From: Neobacillus cucumis
Lineage (GTDB): Bacteria; Bacillota; Bacilli; Bacillales_B; DSM-18226
Assembly: GCF_023715505.1 (NCBI RefSeq)
Contig: NZ_JAMBOH010000006.1
Location: 62,001-126,000 of the forward strand
Reading direction: 5' to 3'
Length of the DNA stretch: 64,000 bases
The notes beneath the pieces were generated by a model. The model saw nothing but the letters and a program-made list of their open reading frames with translations, was not told the DNA's origin and ran no database searches. Position numbers and translations under genes: made by a program. Positions 8,271 through 16,140 of this stretch are shown in pieces (positions within the stretch are counted from its first letter, which is position 1; the number at the start of each line of letters is the position of its first letter).

Positions 8271-9167
8271 ATGCAGATCGGTTTAATAGGACTAGGAAAA
8301 ATGGGGTATAATCTTGCACTAAATATGATGGAAAATAAACATAATGTAGTTGCATTTGATGTAAATAAGGAAGCTGTTAAAAAAATCAGCGGAGAGGGAG
8401 CAGTTGGGGCTGAGTCTATTTCGGCTCTGGTAAAAAAACTTTCCACTCCTAGAATCGTTTGGGTGATGGTTCCATCAGGTTCAATCACTGAACAAGTGGT
8501 GGAGGAGCTAAAGGACGAGCTGGTCGAAGGGGATATCGTAATTGATGGAGGGAATTCTCACTATAAAGATTCCATTCAGAGAGGCAAGGAACTTGCAGAA
8601 AAAGGCATACATTTCTTCGATGCAGGTACGAGCGGCGGTATGGCTGGAGCAAGGGAAGGAGCCTGCATGATGGTTGGCGGAGATAGGGAGGTCTTCAGCG
8701 TGATTGAACCAGTTTTCCGTGATATTAATGTAGAAAATGGTTACTTGTATGCCGGCAAGATCGGCAGCGGCCATTTCTTAAAGATGATTCATAATGGAAT
8801 TGAGTATGGAATGATGCAGGCAATTGCGGAAGGGTTTGAAGTTTTGGAAAAAAGTGATTTTGATTTTGATTATGAAAAGGTTGCGCGGGTTTGGAATAAT
8901 GGTTCCGTTATCCGCTCATGGCTGATGGAACTAACGGAAAACGCATTTTCTAAAGATCCTAAACTTGATTCTATTAAAGGAATCATGCATTCTTCAGGAG
9001 AAGGTAAATGGACAATTGAAACTGCTCTTGAACTTCAAACAGCAATGCCTGTTACTGCTTTGTCACTGATGATGAGATATCGTTCACTCGATGAAGATAC
9101 CTTTACAGGTAAAGTTGTTGCTGCTTTAAGAAATGAATTTGGTGGACATGCAGTAGAGAAAAAATAA
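8271..9167 (+). CDS. gnd: 6-phosphogluconate dehydrogenase, short (YqeC/GndA-type) form
   Basis: A 298-aa enzyme that oxidatively decarboxylates 6-phosphogluconate to ribulose 5-phosphate. The N-terminal Rossmann motif is GLIGLGKMGYNLA; the catalytic-site region has DAGTSGGMAGAREGACMMVGG and KMIHNGIEYGMMQAIAEG. The length matches the short, often NAD-dependent class rather than the 468-aa GntZ form. GGAGG lies eight bases before the ATG. It is transcribed divergently from the RpiR-type regulator and converges on gntK. Confidence 0.93.
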   Translation: MQIGLIGLGKMGYNLALNMMENKHNVVAFDVNKEAVKKISGEGAVGAESISALVKKLSTPRIVWVMVPSGSITEQVVEELKDELVEGDIVIDGGNSHYKDSIQRGKELAEKGIHFFDAGTSGGMAGAREGACMMVGGDREVFSVIEPVFRDINVENGYLYAGKIGSGHFLKMIHNGIEYGMMQAIAEGFEVLEKSDFDFDYEKVARVWNNGSVIRSWLMELTENAFSKDPKLDSIKGIMHSSGEGKWTIETALELQTAMPVTALSLMMRYRSLDEDTFTGKVVAALRNEFGGHAVEKK

Positions 9168-9185
9168 TCATAAGTTAGTAAAAAA

Positions 9186-9218
9186 GCATCCGTACATTTC
9201 AGCCGGATGCTTTCTTTT
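9186..9218. terminator. Terminator between convergent gnd and gntK
   Basis: GCATCCG (9186-9192) and CGGATGC (9204-9210) form the stem, followed by TTTCTTTT. An A-run on the left gives the opposite strand a T-tail too. Confidence 0.8.
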
Positions 9219-9228
9219 ATTTGAGTTG

Positions 9229-10773
9229 TTATTTTACCCACTTCTCTTGGAAACTTGTAATAGGGCCATATTCATTTTCTAAAACCCGTGAGACACGGAT
9301 ATAGATAGGTGTTAAGTCATTATAAATTTCTACATTACTTTCGATTGGCTGATGGGCATGGGTTGAACCAACTAGTTCAGACATAATTGAAAAATCCTCA
9401 ATTTCCCCAAGAGCATACATACCTAGAACGACTGCACCCAGACATGAGCTTTCAAAGCTTTCTGGGACCACAACCTCCTGGTTGAAAATATCTGCCATCA
9501 TCTGACGCCATAATTCAGACCGTGCAAAACCGCCTGTTGCTTGAATTTTGGTGGGCACTCCAATAACTTCCTGAAGCGCGAGTAAGACAGAATATAAATT
9601 TAAGATTACACCTTCGAGTACAGCGCGAATCATATGCTCTTTTTTGTGATGAAGTCCAAGACCGAAAAAGGATCCTCTTGCATGGGCATTCCAAAGTGGC
9701 GCGCGTTCACCGGCTAAATAAGGATGAAAAATAAGGCCATCAGCACCTGGAGCAACCCTTGAGGCGATCTTGGTTAATACTTCATAAGGATCAATTCCCA
9801 AGCGCTTAGCAGTTTCCACTTCGGCTGATGCCAACTGGTCACGCACCCACCGGAAGGTCATGCCGCCGTTGTTCACCGGGCCGCCAACAACCCAGTGTTT
9901 TTCTGTTAGCGCATAGCAAAAAATTCTTCCTTTTGGATCCGTAACCGGTCGATCCGTCACAGTCCGGATGGCACCGCTTGTCCCAATCGTAACAGCAACT
10001 ACACCAGGGTCTATGGCATTTACTCCTAAATTGGAAAGAACACCATCGCTAGCCCCTACTACAAAAGGCGTTTCTATAGATAGTCCTAGTTCTTTGGCAA
10101 ACTCCTCTTTTAAGCCTGTTAAATAGTAGGTAGTTGGGACAGGATCGGCTAGTTTATCACCGGTAATCCCAGCTACTTCTAGGGCTTCAGCATCCCAAGC
10201 AAGCTCTTTTAGGTTAAACATTCCTGTTGCCGATGCAATGGAATAGTCAACAACATATTTGCCAAATAACTTATGAAATATATATTCCTTAATCCCGATG
10301 AATTTATTTGTCTGATTGAAGAGTTCAGGCTCGTCGTGGCGCAGCCATGTAATTTTACTTAATGGTGACATCGGATGAATCGGTGTTCCTGTCCTTCGAT
10401 AAATAGCGAGTCCATTTAGTTCGTTTTTAATCGTTTCAGCCCAGGCAGTTGCCCGGCTGTCTGCCCAAGTTATACAGCGGGTAAGCGGTTTATCTTCGTC
10501 ACTCATGGCAATGACACTATGCATTGCGGAACTAAATGAGACAAGTTTAATTTTCTGGGAATCGATTTCCCCCTTCTTGACCGCCATTTTAATGGTTTCC
10601 ACCACCGCCCGAAATATTTCTTCCGGGTCTTGCTCGGCAATTGATGGGGTTGGGCTATATAGTGGATATTCGACATGGTGCATACTAATGACCGTTCCTT
10701 TATCTCTATAAAGAACTGTCTTAGTACTAGTGGTTCCAATATCTACGCCAAGGTAGTAAGATAAGTTATTCAT
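9229..10773 (-). CDS. gntK: Gluconokinase GntK (FGGY family)
   Basis: A 514-aa FGGY carbohydrate kinase making 6-phosphogluconate from gluconate and ATP. The N-terminal phosphate loop is YLGVDIGTTSTKTVLY. The FGGY N-domain motif region includes SPLSKITWLRH, and the C-domain has GGFARSELWRQMMADIFN with the adenosine-binding glycines. AAGGAGA lies eight bases before the ATG. It works with gntP (uptake) and gnd (oxidation). Its promoter carries the same A/T palindrome type as gntP and gnd. Confidence 0.93.
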   Translation of the reverse strand: MNNLSYYLGVDIGTTSTKTVLYRDKGTVISMHHVEYPLYSPTPSIAEQDPEEIFRAVVETIKMAVKKGEIDSQKIKLVSFSSAMHSVIAMSDEDKPLTRCITWADSRATAWAETIKNELNGLAIYRRTGTPIHPMSPLSKITWLRHDEPELFNQTNKFIGIKEYIFHKLFGKYVVDYSIASATGMFNLKELAWDAEALEVAGITGDKLADPVPTTYYLTGLKEEFAKELGLSIETPFVVGASDGVLSNLGVNAIDPGVVAVTIGTSGAIRTVTDRPVTDPKGRIFCYALTEKHWVVGGPVNNGGMTFRWVRDQLASAEVETAKRLGIDPYEVLTKIASRVAPGADGLIFHPYLAGERAPLWNAHARGSFFGLGLHHKKEHMIRAVLEGVILNLYSVLLALQEVIGVPTKIQATGGFARSELWRQMMADIFNQEVVVPESFESSCLGAVVLGMYALGEIEDFSIMSELVGSTHAHQPIESNVEIYNDLTPIYIRVSRVLENEYGPITSFQEKWVK

Positions 10774-10838
10774 TAGACAATCTCCTTCAATATTAAGTAG
10801 AAGTTTTTGACTGAAGAAAAAATTCTTCTAAATAATAA

Positions 10839-10861
10839 ATAATATGAAAAAATATTTCTTA
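10839..10861 (-). promoter_or_regulatory. gntK promoter with RpiR-type operator
   Basis: On the plus strand GAAAAAATATTTCTT (10846-10860) differs little from the gnd palindrome. On the minus strand it is followed one base later by TATTAT (10844-10839), a likely -10 box. A second palindrome, GAAGAAAAAATTCTTC, lies at 10814-10829 in the leader. Confidence 0.5.
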
Positions 10862-11139
10862 TATCATAATTGTACCTGAAATAATTATTGTTTTGAAACT
10901 TTTTTGACTTTAAAATTGAATTAAATAAGCAGTCGAAATACTTCTAAAGATTAACTATCTTCATTTTTTGTTCAAAATGAAATTTATATGTGCGATGGAA
11001 GGAATAATTCACCTAAAATTTCCATATTATTTTTGGATTTTATTGCCGCACAAGCGGCGCTTGCATTTTGGGAAGAACAAAGGGCTGAACCTATTTTAAT
11101 AAAGCAATTGACAGAATATTTAAGTAAAAAAGGGTGTGG
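10862..11139. other. Intergenic region without a convincing gene
   Basis: Bases 10862-10980 are A/T-rich upstream sequence. Bases 10988-11170 are open on both strands (60 codons each), but neither frame has a ribosome site or a recognisable family, and the plus-strand frame runs into the next gene. I see nothing else. Confidence 0.4.
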
Positions 11140-11487
11140 ATGGAGAATATGGAAGTCATCAAACAATTGAATCTAGGAGTCCGCTTTTTGCTTGAGATTT
11201 TGGCTTTAATAATTCTAGGTTACTGGGGATTTAAAACACAACATGGTACCATTTTAAAGGTAGTGATTGGTATTGGAGCACCGCTGTTGCTCGCAGTAAT
11301 CTGGGGGATGTTTGGAGCACCTAAAGCACAGTTTGGATTAAGGGGATTTCCCTTTCTTTTCTTAGAACTTATCGTTTTTGGATTGCCCTTTCTTGCCTTG
11401 CTTGTGACTGAAAAAACAACACTTGCTTCCCTTTATGGGGTAGTGGTAATCTTGAATCTAGTGTTTATAAAAATCTGGAAACAATAA
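11140..11487 (+). CDS. YrdB-like small membrane protein (DUF2568)
   Basis: A 115-aa protein with four predicted membrane helices. The middle has VIGIGAPLLLAVIWGMFGAPKA, split across helix 2, with the WGxFGAPKA signature of the YrdB/DUF2568 family; function unknown. The ATG at 11140 follows AGGG by five bases; a GTG six bases earlier is an alternative. It stands alone, followed by a hairpin. Confidence 0.78.
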   Translation: MENMEVIKQLNLGVRFLLEILALIILGYWGFKTQHGTILKVVIGIGAPLLLAVIWGMFGAPKAQFGLRGFPFLFLELIVFGLPFLALLVTEKTTLASLYGVVVILNLVFIKIWKQ

Positions 11488-11491
11488 TACG

Positions 11492-11530
11492 AACAGGCAG
11501 CCTTCCTAGTGATAAGGCTGCTTGTTATAT
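11492..11530 (+). terminator. Hairpin after the YrdB-like gene
   Basis: GCAGCCTT (11497-11504) pairs with AAGGCTGC (11514-11521). The tail is only moderately T-rich. Confidence 0.5.
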
Positions 11531-11604
11531 TTGGCGTGATTGCTTCAAACACTTCTTTTGATTTAAACTAAATATTAAATGTTGAAACACGTGGTGAGTA
11601 TTAG

Positions 11605-12366
11605 ATGGACAAAATGGTTGAACAGACATATGAAATCATGGAGGTTTGTTTGCTTGCAGGGAAGATTATGCTTCAAAGCGGCGGAGAAACCTATCGCGTG
11701 GAAGATACCATGATGCGGATCGCTGCTTCCTTTGGGATTGAAAAATCACATAGTTATGTCACTCCAACAGGAATCATTTTCTCAGCAGAAGGATCGGAAC
11801 CCACTAAAACTAAACTTATCCGAATATCTGAACGGTCAACTGATTTGAAAAAGGTAGCGATGGTGAATAGTATTTCTCGGAGTATTAGCAGCGGGGAATT
11901 GGACTTGAACGAAGCTTTGAACAAATTAAAGGATATTGAAGACCTTAATGTTACTTTCCCCATGCGATACCAAGTAGCAGCAGCTTCAATAGCCAGTGGT
12001 TGTTTTATGATCATGTTTAACGGCGGCTGGAATGATTTTATTCCTGCAATGATATCTGGTGGAGCAGGATATGTAAGCTTTATTGCTTTTCATCGCTTTG
12101 TTCCGATTAAGTTCTTTTCGGAGTTTTTAGCTTCATTTGTAATTGGGTTACTATCATTATTATTTGTTAGGATCGGCTTGGGGCATAAATTAGATACGAT
12201 TATCATTGGCTCAGTCATGACATTAGTTCCGGGGCTTTTAGTGACCAATGCCATCCGTGACTTAATGGCCGGCCATTTGGTTTCAGGTCTGTCAAAAGGG
12301 GCTGAAGCCTTTCTGACGGCGTTTGCGATTGGGGCCGGAATTGCGTTTGTATTATCATTTTTATAG
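11605..12366 (+). CDS. Threonine/serine exporter family, large subunit (YjjP/ThrE N-part)
   Basis: A 253-aa membrane protein of the DUF1212 family. The cytoplasmic N-terminal part holds LAGKIMLQSGGETYRVEDTM, a hallmark of the family, followed by about five membrane helices from residue 120. In ThrE this domain and the next gene's domain are fused; here they are two genes 17 bases apart. The pair is likely to export threonine, serine or related compounds. It has a GTGGTGA ribosome site, weak but well spaced. Confidence 0.85.
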   Translation: MDKMVEQTYEIMEVCLLAGKIMLQSGGETYRVEDTMMRIAASFGIEKSHSYVTPTGIIFSAEGSEPTKTKLIRISERSTDLKKVAMVNSISRSISSGELDLNEALNKLKDIEDLNVTFPMRYQVAAASIASGCFMIMFNGGWNDFIPAMISGGAGYVSFIAFHRFVPIKFFSEFLASFVIGLLSLLFVRIGLGHKLDTIIIGSVMTLVPGLLVTNAIRDLMAGHLVSGLSKGAEAFLTAFAIGAGIAFVLSFL

Positions 12367-12383
12367 CGTGGTGGTGAACGAGA

Positions 12384-12815
12384 ATGGACATTCTTTCGCA
12401 GGCTATTACCAGTTTCCTGGCTACAGCAGCATTTGGGATACTCTTTAATGCCCCAAAAGAATCCTTAATAAAATGCGGCATAATCGGGATGGGCGGATGG
12501 TTAATTTATTTTCTTCTCGAAGGTTATAACCATGATCCAATAGTAGCGACATTGGCTGCAACAATTTTTATTGCAGTCCTCAGCCAAGAAATGGCGAAGA
12601 TCTATAAGATGCCGGTGATTATTTTTAGTGTTGCCGGCATTATTCCATTAGTCCCTGGCGGTTTGGCGTATGATGCGATGAGAAATATTGTGGAAAATAA
12701 CTATAACAATGCAATTGCCCTCTCAGCGAGAGTGCTCATGCTGGCAGGTACAATTGCCTTTGGATTAGTTTTTTCAGAGGTTATTAATCAGATTGTTAAA
12801 AAAATTAAACATTAG
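12384..12815 (+). CDS. Threonine/serine exporter family, small subunit (YjjB/DUF3815)
   Basis: A 143-aa protein with four to five membrane helices; it is the partner of the preceding gene. The motifs GILFNAPKESLIKCGIIGMGGW (split across helices) and AGIIPLVPGGLAYDAMRN match the ThrE C-terminal domain. Translation probably follows that of the upstream gene (gap 17 bases, GTGGTGAACG before the ATG). Confidence 0.85.
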   Translation: MDILSQAITSFLATAAFGILFNAPKESLIKCGIIGMGGWLIYFLLEGYNHDPIVATLAATIFIAVLSQEMAKIYKMPVIIFSVAGIIPLVPGGLAYDAMRNIVENNYNNAIALSARVLMLAGTIAFGLVFSEVINQIVKKIKH

Positions 12816-12818
12816 GAA

Positions 12819-12868
12819 GCATGGGGACGGTTCTTCTGCGTCAGAAGAACCGTCCCCATGCATCCCTT
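12819..12868. repeat. Perfect 43-bp palindrome with T-run (REP-like element)
   Basis: The arm GCATGGGGACGGTTCTTCTG (12819-12838) is repeated exactly in inverted form at 12842-12861 around CGT, followed by TCCCTTTTTTT. It resembles the dispersed GGGGACGGTTCTTCTG palindromes I recall from Bacillus intergenic regions. It probably also terminates the exporter transcript. No transposase or RAYT gene is nearby. Confidence 0.75.
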
Positions 12869-13022
12869 TTTTTAAGGAAAAATTAAGAAAAAGCAATTAT
12901 GATTAAATTTGGTAAAGTTTTACCTTTAAACAATAAGTATACTTTGATAATGTAATATAATAGTATCTTACTAATTTTTACATGATCAGCAAAGAATCTA
13001 ACAAGGAATGGTTTATCTGCTT

Positions 13023-13772
13023 ATGAAAAAATTTCTGATTGTCATAGTGATTCTCTCAATTTCCATTTTGGGGGCCAAAACGATTTTTGCGGTCATGTCT
13101 GAGCGGCAAGCATCTGCAAAGACATTGGAGGCTGCTCCCTTAAAAACAAGAGAAGTAGTTCTTCAGGCGAAGGTAGCTCCCAGCTTACCAGATAGCATTA
13201 AACTGGATGTGCCTTTAATTATGCAAATGGATCAACCGCTTCTTTACAACGGCTGTGAGGTAACAAGCCTTGCGATGATTCTTAATTATTCTGGTGTAAA
13301 GGTAACGAAAAATGAGTTAGCTAATAATATTAAAACAGTCCCGTTAACCTATAGTAATGGCCAAAAAGGAAATCCTAATGTTGGGTTTGTTGGAGATATG
13401 GCACATGGACCTGGGCTTGGAGTATATAATGGGCCTGTTTTTGAACTAACAAAGAAATATGTCGGCGATCGAGCAGTAAATTTAACGGATAAACCATTTA
13501 CTGATATTTTAAAAGAGGTGGGACAGGGGCGTCCTGTCTGGATAATTACCACGTCGAGCTTCGCTCCAATCTCTGTTTTTCAAACATGGGATACACCCCA
13601 AGGTAAAATTAAAATCACCTTTAGCGAACATAGTGTTGCTATAACTGGATATGATGAAAATTATATTTATATTAATGATCCATATGGTGGAAAAAATAAA
13701 AAATTAAACCGTGAAAGTTTCATTAAGGCTTGGGAGCAAATGGGCAAGCAAGCAATCGTTATAAAAGGTTAA
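13023..13772 (+). CDS. Exported C39-like cysteine peptidase family protein
   Basis: About 249 aa. An N-terminal membrane/signal segment (MKKFLIVIVILSISILGAK) is followed by a C39_2-type domain. The putative catalytic Cys is in LLYNGCEVTSLAMIL and the His in FSEHSVAITGYDE, with Asp in YINDPYGG. Such proteins act outside the membrane; the substrate is unknown. ATG 13023 gives a clean signal peptide. The upstream ATG 13008 directly abuts AAGGA and is less likely but possible. The gene stands alone between two hairpins. Confidence 0.82.
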   Translation: MKKFLIVIVILSISILGAKTIFAVMSERQASAKTLEAAPLKTREVVLQAKVAPSLPDSIKLDVPLIMQMDQPLLYNGCEVTSLAMILNYSGVKVTKNELANNIKTVPLTYSNGQKGNPNVGFVGDMAHGPGLGVYNGPVFELTKKYVGDRAVNLTDKPFTDILKEVGQGRPVWIITTSSFAPISVFQTWDTPQGKIKITFSEHSVAITGYDENYIYINDPYGGKNKKLNRESFIKAWEQMGKQAIVIKG

Positions 13773-13775
13773 AAA

Positions 13776-13807
13776 ATGTCCTGTATTTTGAGTACAGGAC
13801 ATTTTTC
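13776..13807 (+). terminator. Intrinsic terminator
   Basis: ATGTCCTGTA (13776-13785) pairs perfectly with TACAGGACAT (13793-13802), followed by TTTTTC. Confidence 0.88.
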
Positions 13808-13824
13808 TATAGGTGAAATTGGGC

Positions 13825-13858
13825 GAAGGCAGAGGGAATATCCCCTCTGCCTTCTTTT
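13825..13858 (+). terminator. Second intrinsic terminator
   Basis: GAAGGCAGAGGG (13825-13836) pairs with CCTCTGCCTTC ending at 13854, followed by TTTT. Confidence 0.8.
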
Positions 13859-14547
13859 AAAGAAGATTCATTTAGTTAGAATCTAGTGTAACTTGTTAAT
13901 GGGTGTTGTCATTATTATCAGCTATTGCAAGGTAAAAATTCCATTTATTGTAATTGTTTAATAAAAACAAGTTTGCCGCGGTTATTCTTCCACCTGATGG
14001 TTTTATACCTAAACGACGTAAGCCCTACCTCTCTTACATCCTAACGGCTCCGAAGCCGATCCAGTGTGAATAAGTTTTTATCTTAAAACATAAGCAGAAT
14101 GCCAGAAAAAAATTCTTACATTGCATTAATCTTATCTATTACAAGTTACTCTTTATTTTTGGGGCACAAAAATTAATAATACACTGTTTCATCCACCATG
14201 TCAAGGGGTGCTGGCGGCGTAATTGTTTTTTGTTTTTATTTAATAAGTTACCAAGCCCACTTGATATGCTTAACTGGTAAGAGTTAACCGTTTTTTTTTT
14301 TTTTTGTTTTTTAAAAATACAATAATTACTTTCTTGAGATAATGAAATAAAAAAGTAAAACTATCGGTTTTAGTGAAAAATAAGCTATATTAATTAATTT
14401 GATTGGGATTTTTTGAATTGGAACTATTTTGAAATAGTTTATTTTTTGAAAAAATATTGCTTTTTCTGAAAAATGATTATATTATTTCAAATATAAGTTT
14501 TAATTACTTTTCAGAAATTTTAGAAATAAAACCCAGGGGGTTATATA
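13859..14547 (+). other. Long unexplained leader before the YfnA-like permease
   Basis: There are 690 bases with no convincing ORF. The part 13970-14075 has higher GC and hairpins (GTAAG...CTTAC, then CGGCTCCGAAGCCG). Bases 14270-14305 form TTAACT/AGTTAA followed by CCG and 15 T. The first arm overlaps an alternative pairing, TTACCA (14248-14253) with TGGTAA (14275-14280). This layout (structured region, switchable hairpin, T-run, then gene) resembles a riboswitch or attenuator, but I cannot match any known class. The last 240 bases before the gene are plain A/T-rich sequence. Confidence 0.4.
14270..14305 (+). terminator. Terminator-like hairpin with 15-T run in the leader
   Basis: TTAACT-GGTAAG-AGTTAA, then CCG, then 15 consecutive T. 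The stem is short (6 bp), but the T-run is the longest in the window. Confidence 0.5.
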
Positions 14548-15963
14548 ATGGATTTATTTAGAAAGAAGTCAATCCAACAGCTTATACAAGACGTTGGTCA
14601 AAAGGATATAACATTAAAAAAGGAGTTAGGAGCATTTGATTTATCAATGCTCGGCATAGGGGCTATTATCGGTACAGGCATATTTGTTCTTACAGGAGTA
14701 GTAGCTGCTGAGCATGCGGGTCCCGCAATAATACTATCCTTTATCTTATCAGGATTAGCCTGTGTATTTGCAGCACTATGTTATGCAGAATTTGCCTCAA
14801 CGGTCCCGGTGTCCGGTAGTGCCTATACCTACAGCTATGCGACCTTTGGTGAAATCATAGCTTGGATATTGGGCTGGGATCTAATTCTCGAATATGGGCT
14901 TGCCTCATCTGCTGTAGCGAGCGGTTGGTCCGGCTATTTTCAAGGATTGTTAGCAGGCTTCGGAATTCACTTTCCTAAAGCAATTACCAGTGCTTATAAT
15001 CCTGCAAATGGAACTTATATTGATGTTCCAGCGATCTTAATTGTTTTCATTATCACAATGCTACTAACACAAGGTGTAAAAAAATCAGCTCGATTAAATT
15101 CTATTATGGTTATTATTAAGCTTGCAGTTGTAGTATTATTTATCGCTGTTGGAGTATGGTATGTAAAACCAGGTAATTGGACTCCGTTTATGCCGTTTGG
15201 ATTCTCTGGTGTGACAACTGGAGCAGCTACTGTCTTCTTTGCTTACATTGGTTTTGACGCTGTTTCTACAGCGGCAGAAGAAGTGAAAAATCCACAAAAA
15301 AATATGCCGATTGGTATTATTGCCTCTCTATTAGTTTGTACGGTTTTATATATCGTGGTATCTGCCATTTTAACTGGGATTGTTCCTTATCAACAGCTAG
15401 GAGTTAAAAATCCCGTGGCTTTTGCTCTTAACTATATTCACCAGGATTGGGTAGCAGGTTTCATCTCTCTAGGAGCAATTGCCGGTATCACTACAGTATT
15501 ATTAGTTATGGTTTATGGACAAACACGTTTATTCTATGCAATCAGTCGTGATGGATTACTGCCAAAGGTATTTTCTAAGGTAGATAAAAAGAAGCAAACA
15601 CCAATGATAAATTCTTGGATCACATGTATTTTAGTATCAATCTTCGCAGGATTAGTTCCGTTAGGAAGACTTGCGGAGTTGGTAAATATCGGTACTTTAT
15701 TTGCCTTTATGACAGTTTCAATTGGGATATTGTATTTGCGTAAAAACAAGCAGGCTCCAAAAACTGGGTTCCTTGTACCATTTGTACCATATATTCCGAT
15801 ACTTGCTTTCTTATTCTGTGGATATTTAGCGTTTCAGCTTCCAGCTTTATCATGGATCAGTTTCACTGTTTGGTTAGTAATTGGATTATTTGTTTACTTC
15901 GGATACGGACGTAGACATTCAACACTAAATGATAACGCTGGACGAATAGAGAAAGCCAGCTAG
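14548..15963 (+). CDS. yfnA: Amino-acid permease, APC superfamily (YfnA-like)
   Basis: A 471-aa transporter with 12 helices of the cationic amino acid transporter type. Family marks are LGIGAIIGTGIFVLTG (helix 1 unwound region), ATVFFAYIGFDAVSTAAEE (helix 6) and NPQKNMPIGI. It matches B. subtilis YfnA along its whole length. CAGGGGG lies about seven bases before the ATG. The substrate cannot be fixed from sequence. The long upstream region suggests control by transcript structure. Confidence 0.85.
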   Translation: MDLFRKKSIQQLIQDVGQKDITLKKELGAFDLSMLGIGAIIGTGIFVLTGVVAAEHAGPAIILSFILSGLACVFAALCYAEFASTVPVSGSAYTYSYATFGEIIAWILGWDLILEYGLASSAVASGWSGYFQGLLAGFGIHFPKAITSAYNPANGTYIDVPAILIVFIITMLLTQGVKKSARLNSIMVIIKLAVVVLFIAVGVWYVKPGNWTPFMPFGFSGVTTGAATVFFAYIGFDAVSTAAEEVKNPQKNMPIGIIASLLVCTVLYIVVSAILTGIVPYQQLGVKNPVAFALNYIHQDWVAGFISLGAIAGITTVLLVMVYGQTRLFYAISRDGLLPKVFSKVDKKKQTPMINSWITCILVSIFAGLVPLGRLAELVNIGTLFAFMTVSIGILYLRKNKQAPKTGFLVPFVPYIPILAFLFCGYLAFQLPALSWISFTVWLVIGLFVYFGYGRRHSTLNDNAGRIEKAS

Positions 15964-15974
15964 TCAATTGGAAA

Positions 15975-16005
15975 AAGAACTTGCTTTGGGGCAAGTTCTT
16001 TTTTG
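15975..16005 (+). terminator. Intrinsic terminator after the permease
   Basis: AAGAACTTGC (15975-15984) pairs perfectly with GCAAGTTCTT (15991-16000), followed by TTTTTG. Confidence 0.9.
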
Positions 16006-16024
16006 TTGTAATTTTTCATCGAAT

Positions 16025-16033
16025 ATTGTCGAA
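16025..16033 (+). promoter_or_regulatory. Possible Spo0A box upstream of the histidine kinase
   Basis: ATTGTCGAA matches the 0A-box consensus TTTGTCRAA at eight of nine bases. A weaker copy (ATTGTCATT) is 28 bases on. Such short sites occur by chance, so this is only suggestive. Confidence 0.3.
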
Positions 16034-16140
16034 GATCATCGAGAAAGCAAAAATATTGTCATTTGGATTCGTGAAAGATGGTAGAATAGGAGTAGAGAAC
16101 TAGTTTGATCTTATTATTTAAATATTAAGGAGTTAGCTAT

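Noticed and set aside
10984..11170. Overlapping 60-codon ORFs on both strands before the YrdB-like gene
   Set aside because: No ribosome site, no family resemblance, and the plus-strand frame overlaps the better supported YrdB-like start.
13975..14012. T-box-like string (GGTGG...ACCGCGG) on the minus strand
   Set aside because: The conserved motif is broken by extra bases, and no minus-strand gene lies downstream to be controlled.
14450..14475. GAAAAAATATT-like sequence before the YfnA-like permease as another RpiR-type operator
   Set aside because: Only half of the palindrome matches in a very A/T-rich region.
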